Part shown: piece by piece, positions 7,201-10,164 of the stretch
Position numbering within the stretch: position 1 is the first letter of the stretch
How the letters are laid out: each line of letters opens with the position of its first letter
NCBI GenBank assembly: GCA_023419055.1
Contig: JAEZYO010000736.1
Location: forward strand, 1 to 10,164
Direction: 5' to 3'
Source of the DNA: Pseudomonadota bacterium
GTDB lineage: Bacteria > Myxococcota > Polyangia > Polyangiales > Polyangiaceae
DNA: 10,164 bases
Translations under genes and position numbers: made by a program
The notes under the pieces: model-generated
The model's input: the letters and a program-made list of their open reading frames with translations, nothing else
Databases searched by the model: none
Told to the model about the DNA's origin: nothing

Positions 7201-8031
7201 GGCCCGGATGATGTCCTCGATCTGCTGCGCCTTCGTCAGGTTCGCGCTCAGGCCCGTCGAGGGGTTGCCGAAATTGACCATGCGCCCTTCCCAGGCCGGC
7301 GCGGCGGCGTTGCGCGCGCCGACTTCCTGGTCGGTGAGGTCGCAGTTGGCAGGCGCACCCTGCACCGAGCTGCCGACGACGTAGCTCCAGGTGCCCTGGA
7401 TGCCGTTCGCGAGGTTCGGGCTCGTGCCGCTGTACCCGGTGCCCGGATGAGTCGAGGTGTCGAACGTCATGAGCCCGAAGCGCACGAGCGCTCCGAAGTT
7501 GTCGATGATGCCGTCCGACTGCTGCGAGAACGTGCACGTCGCCATCGACGCGTAGTCTTTGAATGCGACGGCCCCCGTCGGGTAGACGAAGGCGTTCGTG
7601 CCCGGAAGGTTGCCCGGCATCGCGGCGCAGCCGCCGCTGAGCGCCCGGTGAAACGGCACCGTGTAGTTGTAATCGTAAGGGGCCTCGCCGTTCAGGCGAT
7701 ACACGCCGTCACGAAACGAGGAGGAGAGGCGGTCAATCGTCTCGCAGGAGTAGTTGTCGATCGTGCCGGTGAGCGCTTCCACCACCTGCGTCCAGCGGCT
7801 GCGGTCGTTCGTGCCAGCCGGGTTGCCCGGCGTGCACGTGACTTCGCTGCCGTCGACCTGGAACTCCATCGAACCCGACGTGTCGACGAGCAGCAGAATG
7901 TTCGGCGGCGGCGGGTAAAGGTCGACCTGCGCCTCGGCGATCCCGGCGCCGGAGAGCAGCGCGAGCGAGGAAGCGAACCCGAACGCTCGGGAAAGGTGCC
8001 TCGTTCGTCTCCGACTGCTCTCGCGGGTCAT
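4240..8031 (-). CDS. pilY1: PilY1-type pilus tip adhesin with von Willebrand A domain
   Basis: A secreted 1263-residue protein that in known systems sits at the type IV pilus tip with the minor pilins, promotes assembly and mediates adhesion. The signal peptide ends near AEA (about residue 34). The von Willebrand A domain carries the metal site: DTSGSM at 50-55, Thr284 in GATPIAG and Asp340 in LLLSDGQPN, with a long Cys-bearing insertion between the first two motifs. The C-terminal PilY1/PilC propeller shows DILHSTP (657-663), YVSTNDGILHAF (693-704), NELWAFIPP (726-734), VFVGDADGRLWKVDL (989-1003), GQPIQTPPVL (1033-1042) and ISTGDQD (1054-1060). Length is close to the Pseudomonas protein (about 1160). 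The ATG at 8031 was chosen over one at 8046 because AGGAGA (8043-8038) lies 6 nt upstream and the signal peptide follows. It starts 11 bp after the pilX-like stop. The usual calcium loop before VFVGDADG looks degenerate. Confidence 0.92.
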   Translation of the reverse strand: MTRESSRRRTRHLSRAFGFASSLALLSGAGIAEAQVDLYPPPPNILLLVDTSGSMEFQVDGSEVTCTPGNPAGTNDRSRWTQVVEALTGTIDNYSCETIDRLSSSFRDGVYRLNGEAPYDYNYTVPFHRALSGGCAAMPGNLPGTNAFVYPTGAVAFKDYASMATCTFSQQSDGIIDNFGALVRFGLMTFDTSTHPGTGYSGTSPNLANGIQGTWSYVVGSSVQGAPANCDLTDQEVGARNAAAPAWEGRMVNFGNPSTGLSANLTKAQQIEDIIRATRPFGATPIAGMLKDAEDFFRNDESVDQDPEPAGATLAFGPSHKGDPYVDLGCREQSILLLSDGQPNLDLRTECEESDPSCPETDPECKCPFDRPESIALRLASAAKEPVKTSVIAFALSSFQVGSTSMTCNDDEILDSACADPSQSENHALQACCTLRRIARDGGGLFASVGSAAELRKAMNEIISANIKPSSRTQPVLASSTSGASSTQRFFSSFRPMKTEAWQGVLERQRYECVDDSENPGQKVPEAQTVDADKGDKFAENIASDPANRNFYTVRAGTGSAPIDPRASIRPGISDTILDGVGPYKGTLVHGKPNAPSSDLFSADIAGVSMDMPKTGCGSTNATTCGRFFMNWLVGNPNSGSEDTRCESASNCNLLGDILHSTPKVVGRPVSLLRDETYSKFAFDNATRPVVLYVSTNDGILHAFKTASNDPADTTEEDRVLRRTNNELWAFIPPAVLPDLYKLYPQNHELLLDGAPVIKDVVAAFDDDDTIRFERTVANAQSALGTWRTVLIQSFGAKRPGYFAIDVTEPIPDDSEPIPDPSDADHSRGGPRFLWQLTEDEEGNPLFGQGGVTPLITTLFFDPDGGSDSPREIAVAVLPGGVGSIGTPGAGNAGCSTAGSTFTGLPIEAGFEPRTHVKCYAEHPGAHSLTVVRLDTGEIIRTFRRTDTEVPTLKDLSPPRVIVTPGLDSPISGQPVAYPSDVGAVADRVFVGDADGRLWKVDLSNPDPASWKMGLFFDAFSNGTFLTNTPSSGQPIQTPPVLSVDDRGNITVAISTGDQDTGGTVANLTNYVYSLTESLTAERDKFETLVNWYKPLEDGERVTGAMALFSSELFFSTYKGPESTEVCSSGTSNIYGMHYLIPKEDTEGDDGGALTNVFGGEEFVTAGELAGISPDDEEQPIVFGVTVAQLPTCISEQAAAEDDWLGLGQHSTVTHVNPGKFQLLMQAGRTGQSIEGAETKTITKELETPQSFSSVDSWTAILE

Positions 8032-8042
8032 CCTGGATCTCC

Positions 8043-8666
8043 TCATAGGTCTACCGGGCCCACGATCAGGTGGGCGCGCATCATCTGTTGAGCGGTCACG
8101 GGAGCCACCTTCTCGTCGCAAGTGGCCGAGCTGCTCGTGCCCGGCCTCATCTGCGAGATCGAGGTGACGGTCACCTTCATGTAGCCGAACGCCGTACCCG
8201 TCCCGCTGAGGTCGGTGCCCTCGATGGGCGCTCCCGTGGTCCCCGGGTCGGTGACCTCGATGGCGAAGTCGGGCGTCAGGTTCGGGAGCACTGCGGAGTC
8301 GATGGTCGCGGAGCCGTTCAGCGCATTGAAGTCCTTCATGAAGAACACCAAGCAGGGCGGCTTCCCCACGCCGCTCTCCACGATGCCGTGGTTGGCCCGG
8401 CAGGTGTCGGTGGCCGAGAGCATGCGAGAGCGATACGCCGCCGCAGCGCCCGAGCCGAGCTCCGAGGTCGCGAGCAAGGTGCCGTACTCGGCGAGGTAGC
8501 TCGTCTGTGCGGCCTGACGGCTGTAGCCCGAGGCCTGGTCGACCAGCGTGGCCGACTGCGCCGCGAAGAGCCCGACCGCGGTGAGGAGCGTGAGCACCAG
8601 CACGACGACGAAGAGCGCCGCGCCGCGCTCCTCGGAGCGACGCCTGACGAGAGCGGGGGTCACCAC
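8043..8666 (-). CDS. pilX: PilX-like minor pilin
   Basis: A predicted inner-membrane prepilin of 207 residues, expected to join the minor-pilin tip complex under PilY1. The N-terminus matches the PilX_N pattern: a basic leader with EERG (12-15), then AALFVVVLVLTLLTAVGLFAA as the hydrophobic helix (16-36). The position equivalent to Glu5 of mature pilins is Val, as is usual for PilX/GspK-type tip subunits. The rest (about 40-207) is soluble and contains four cysteines. It starts with tandem GTG codons at 8666 and 8663; GGAGG (8676-8672) lies 5 or 8 nt before them. The second gives a GTGA overlap with the pilW stop, the first a 7-bp overlap. The order after pilW and before pilY1 agrees with the classical pilVWXY1 operon. 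Sequence outside the N-terminus is not diagnostic, so the PilX name leans on context. Confidence 0.8.
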   Translation of the reverse strand: MVTPALVRRRSEERGAALFVVVLVLTLLTAVGLFAAQSATLVDQASGYSRQAAQTSYLAEYGTLLATSELGSGAAAAYRSRMLSATDTCRANHGIVESGVGKPPCLVFFMKDFNALNGSATIDSAVLPNLTPDFAIEVTDPGTTGAPIEGTDLSGTGTAFGYMKVTVTSISQMRPGTSSSATCDEKVAPVTAQQMMRAHLIVGPVDL

Positions 8667-9919
8667 TCCGTCCTCCCGAGGTTGTGCAGCGCGATATCGG
8701 CCTGCAGGGTGCGTACGCGCGCGTAGGGACCGCCGGCGTCCGAGCCGAGGCCGATGCGATAAAGACCCGGTAGGTCGGCGGGGACCGGTTCGGCGCGGTC
8801 ACCCTCGCGCGAGCGCACGCTGAGGCGCGCGCGAATCGCTCGCAGGTGTTGCACTGGGCCTAGCGTGCCCGTCGGAAAGAACTCGCTGAAGTCTCCGTCC
8901 GGCGTGACGGTGGTGAGCTTGTCGTTGCCGCTGCCCTGCCAGGCGGTGAAGCCGAACGCCAGGTCCACCGCGTACTCGGCGACGAGCTCCGGGGTCGTCC
9001 CTTCCAGCCGCGCGCCGTCGGCGCCGAGCTCGGTGCGAATGAGCTCGCTGCGATCCTCGTCGAAGGGGGCGGTGCTCGCGTCGTAGAGCGGCCCGTAGTC
9101 GTCCTGATCTTTGAGCGACCCGATCTCGTACTGGATGAGGTTCACGACATTGATGGTCGAGCCGGACTCGAGACCTTTGAGCCCGCACTGCAAGGTGGAC
9201 GTGCCTCGAAACTCGATCGGCGGCTGGCTTTCGAGCACGATCGCCGGGTCGTTGCCAGGGAGCACGCTCTTCACCACGCCGAAGTGTTGAAAGCCGGACT
9301 TGTCCACGATGCGGACGATGCGGCCCTTCATGAACACCGACTCGAGGATCGCTTCTTGGCTGGTCTCGATGCCGCTGTCGGCCGCGCCGGTCTGGTAGCT
9401 CAGGCGCCGCAGCGGCCCGGTGTTCACCTGTAGGTAGACTTGGTACTCGCTGGTGGCATTGACGATGGTCCGCACCGGAAACTCGTCGATTGCCCCGTAG
9501 GAGCCGGCGAGCAACAACTTCATCGGAGTGATGTCGTTCGCCTTCAGCGTCTCGGGAACGGACGTGCTCTTGGTCAACTTGATCGCGGCGAGGGTCTTCA
9601 GCGCTTCGGGCCAGTTGCTGCTGCTCGAGTCCGGGCGCGAGCAGACGTGCGGATCTTTCTCGATGTTCGGCGTCGTGAGGAACCCCGCGCGCGCGATGTC
9701 GGCGCGCAGGCGGTCGAAGCCGACGACCCCCGCGAGCGTCGCGTTGGCGAGGCGAGTCTCGCGTTGATAGAAGCGGCTCGTGTCGCGCGCGAGCGCGAAC
9801 ACCACCATCGAGAGGAAGAGCCCGCCGGTGAGCGCGACCAGGAGCTCCACCAGCGTGAAGCCGCCCGCCGAGCGCCGCGCCCGGCGAGCCGTGTGTTGGT
9901 AAGAAAAGGGGCCGTTCAT
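8660..9919 (-). CDS. pilW: PilW-like minor pilin (type IV prepilin)
   Basis: A prepilin of 419 residues processed by the PilD prepilin peptidase and inserted at the pilus tip. The leader ends in Gly20 and the mature protein begins FTLVELLVALTGGLFLSMVV, with the conserved Glu at mature position 5 (Glu25). A PilW-type segment, FDRLRADIARAGF, follows the helix, and the C-terminal part has RAIRARLSVRSREGD, a strand typical of PilW proteins. The protein is longer than the Pseudomonas PilW (under 300 residues); the extra length lies in the middle of the globular domain (about 110-300). The ATG at 9919 overlaps the stop of the upstream gene (ATGA, 9916-9919) and has no clear Shine-Dalgarno, which fits translational coupling. 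The downstream pilX-like gene overlaps its stop. Confidence 0.87.
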   Translation of the reverse strand: MNGPFSYQHTARRARRSAGGFTLVELLVALTGGLFLSMVVFALARDTSRFYQRETRLANATLAGVVGFDRLRADIARAGFLTTPNIEKDPHVCSRPDSSSSNWPEALKTLAAIKLTKSTSVPETLKANDITPMKLLLAGSYGAIDEFPVRTIVNATSEYQVYLQVNTGPLRRLSYQTGAADSGIETSQEAILESVFMKGRIVRIVDKSGFQHFGVVKSVLPGNDPAIVLESQPPIEFRGTSTLQCGLKGLESGSTINVVNLIQYEIGSLKDQDDYGPLYDASTAPFDEDRSELIRTELGADGARLEGTTPELVAEYAVDLAFGFTAWQGSGNDKLTTVTPDGDFSEFFPTGTLGPVQHLRAIRARLSVRSREGDRAEPVPADLPGLYRIGLGSDAGGPYARVRTLQADIALHNLGRTEW

Positions 9920-10164
9920 TTGGCGGTCGCGTGCTGGCGGATCGCAGTAATTTTGTAGACCCGGTGGTAACTGGTGCTCGCTCCGACGTCCGCAGCCGTG
10001 GCGCTGTCCGTGCAGGCGTCGTCGATGGCCGTTCCCCCGTCTCGGAGCCAGAACACGCGCACCTCGGCGCGGATCAGGCCGTTACCGGCGAGGCGACCGT
10101 TGCCACCGTCGGCAGAATAGAGCGTGGTGAGCCGCACCTGCGTGCAGAAGCGCGCGTTGTCAGC
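9916..10164 (-). CDS. PilV-like minor pilin, C-terminal part (5' end outside window)
   Basis: The frame is open to the right edge, so the start and the prepilin signal are not visible; 82 residues are seen, from ADNARFCTQV to the stop. The segment GLIRAEVRVFWLRDGG resembles the late beta-strand of PilV-type pilins (xVxVxW), and the end SYHRVYKITAIRQ is similar to pilin C-termini. A GTG at 10137 is in frame but is internal by this reading. The identity rests mostly on position: it immediately precedes pilW with a 4-bp stop/start overlap, where pilV lies in pilVWXY1 operons. Confidence 0.6.
   Translation of the reverse strand, partial: ADNARFCTQVRLTTLYSADGGNGRLAGNGLIRAEVRVFWLRDGGTAIDDACTDSATAADVGASTSYHRVYKITAIRQHATAK

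Noticed and set aside
5554..8091. Plus-strand open frame of 845 codons
   Set aside because: Antisense to pilY1; low-complexity composition (Arg, Val, Glu, Gly, Ala), no domain and no promoter or ribosome site. It is a shadow of the coding strand.
8660..8802. N-terminal extension of the pilY1 frame through pilX and into pilW (to 8802)
   Set aside because: The extension is Arg/Pro-rich and overlaps two real genes. The signal peptide and Shine-Dalgarno place the start at 8031.

Overview
The window is GC-rich bacterial DNA with the look of a myxobacterium (Myxococcota). The evidence is strong G/C bias at third codon positions, lipoproteins with Gly/Ala/Asp-rich linkers after the lipid-attachment cysteine, a CheY-like receiver fused to a PATAN (DUF4388) domain, and a minor-pilin/PilY1 cluster. 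The assignment rests on protein style and gene content, not on a database search.

Layout. (1) Positions 1-1158, minus strand: gcvT, the glycine-cleavage aminomethyltransferase, is followed 22 bp after its stop by the first seven codons of another gene, probably gcvH by synteny. (2) Positions 1159-1384: a divergent intergenic region with two outward-facing promoter-like elements and a GC-rich hairpin. (3) Positions 1385-2164, plus strand: a response regulator with a receiver domain and a PATAN domain. (4) Positions 2271-3674, plus strand: a lipoprotein whose C-terminal part is a predicted six-bladed NHL/SMP-30-like beta-propeller. It ends 3 bp from a convergent gene. (5) Positions 3678-4196, minus strand: a small lipoprotein of unknown function. 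(6) Positions 4240-10164, minus strand: a type IV pilus tip operon. In transcription order it reads PilV-like (5' end beyond the window), pilW, pilX-like and pilY1, with ATGA and GTGA stop/start overlaps and an 11-bp gap before pilY1.

How the genes work together. The minor pilins and PilY1 should form the priming and adhesive tip complex of a type IV pilus. PATAN response regulators are known in cyanobacteria to act on pilus motors, so the regulator about 2 kb away may belong to the same motility theme; this is inference. The gcv genes are housekeeping one-carbon metabolism.

The most notable non-coding signal concerns translation starts. The four genes likely to be first in their transcripts (gcvT, the regulator, the propeller lipoprotein and the small lipoprotein) lack a usable Shine-Dalgarno site. 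Each has a TAnnnN -10-like hexamer 6-8 bp before a start codon, which points to leaderless mRNAs. Three of the internal operon genes (the gcvH-like gene, pilX-like and pilY1) have good Shine-Dalgarno sites; pilW is instead joined to its upstream gene by a start/stop overlap. I see no mobile element, CRISPR array, tRNA, rRNA or defence system.
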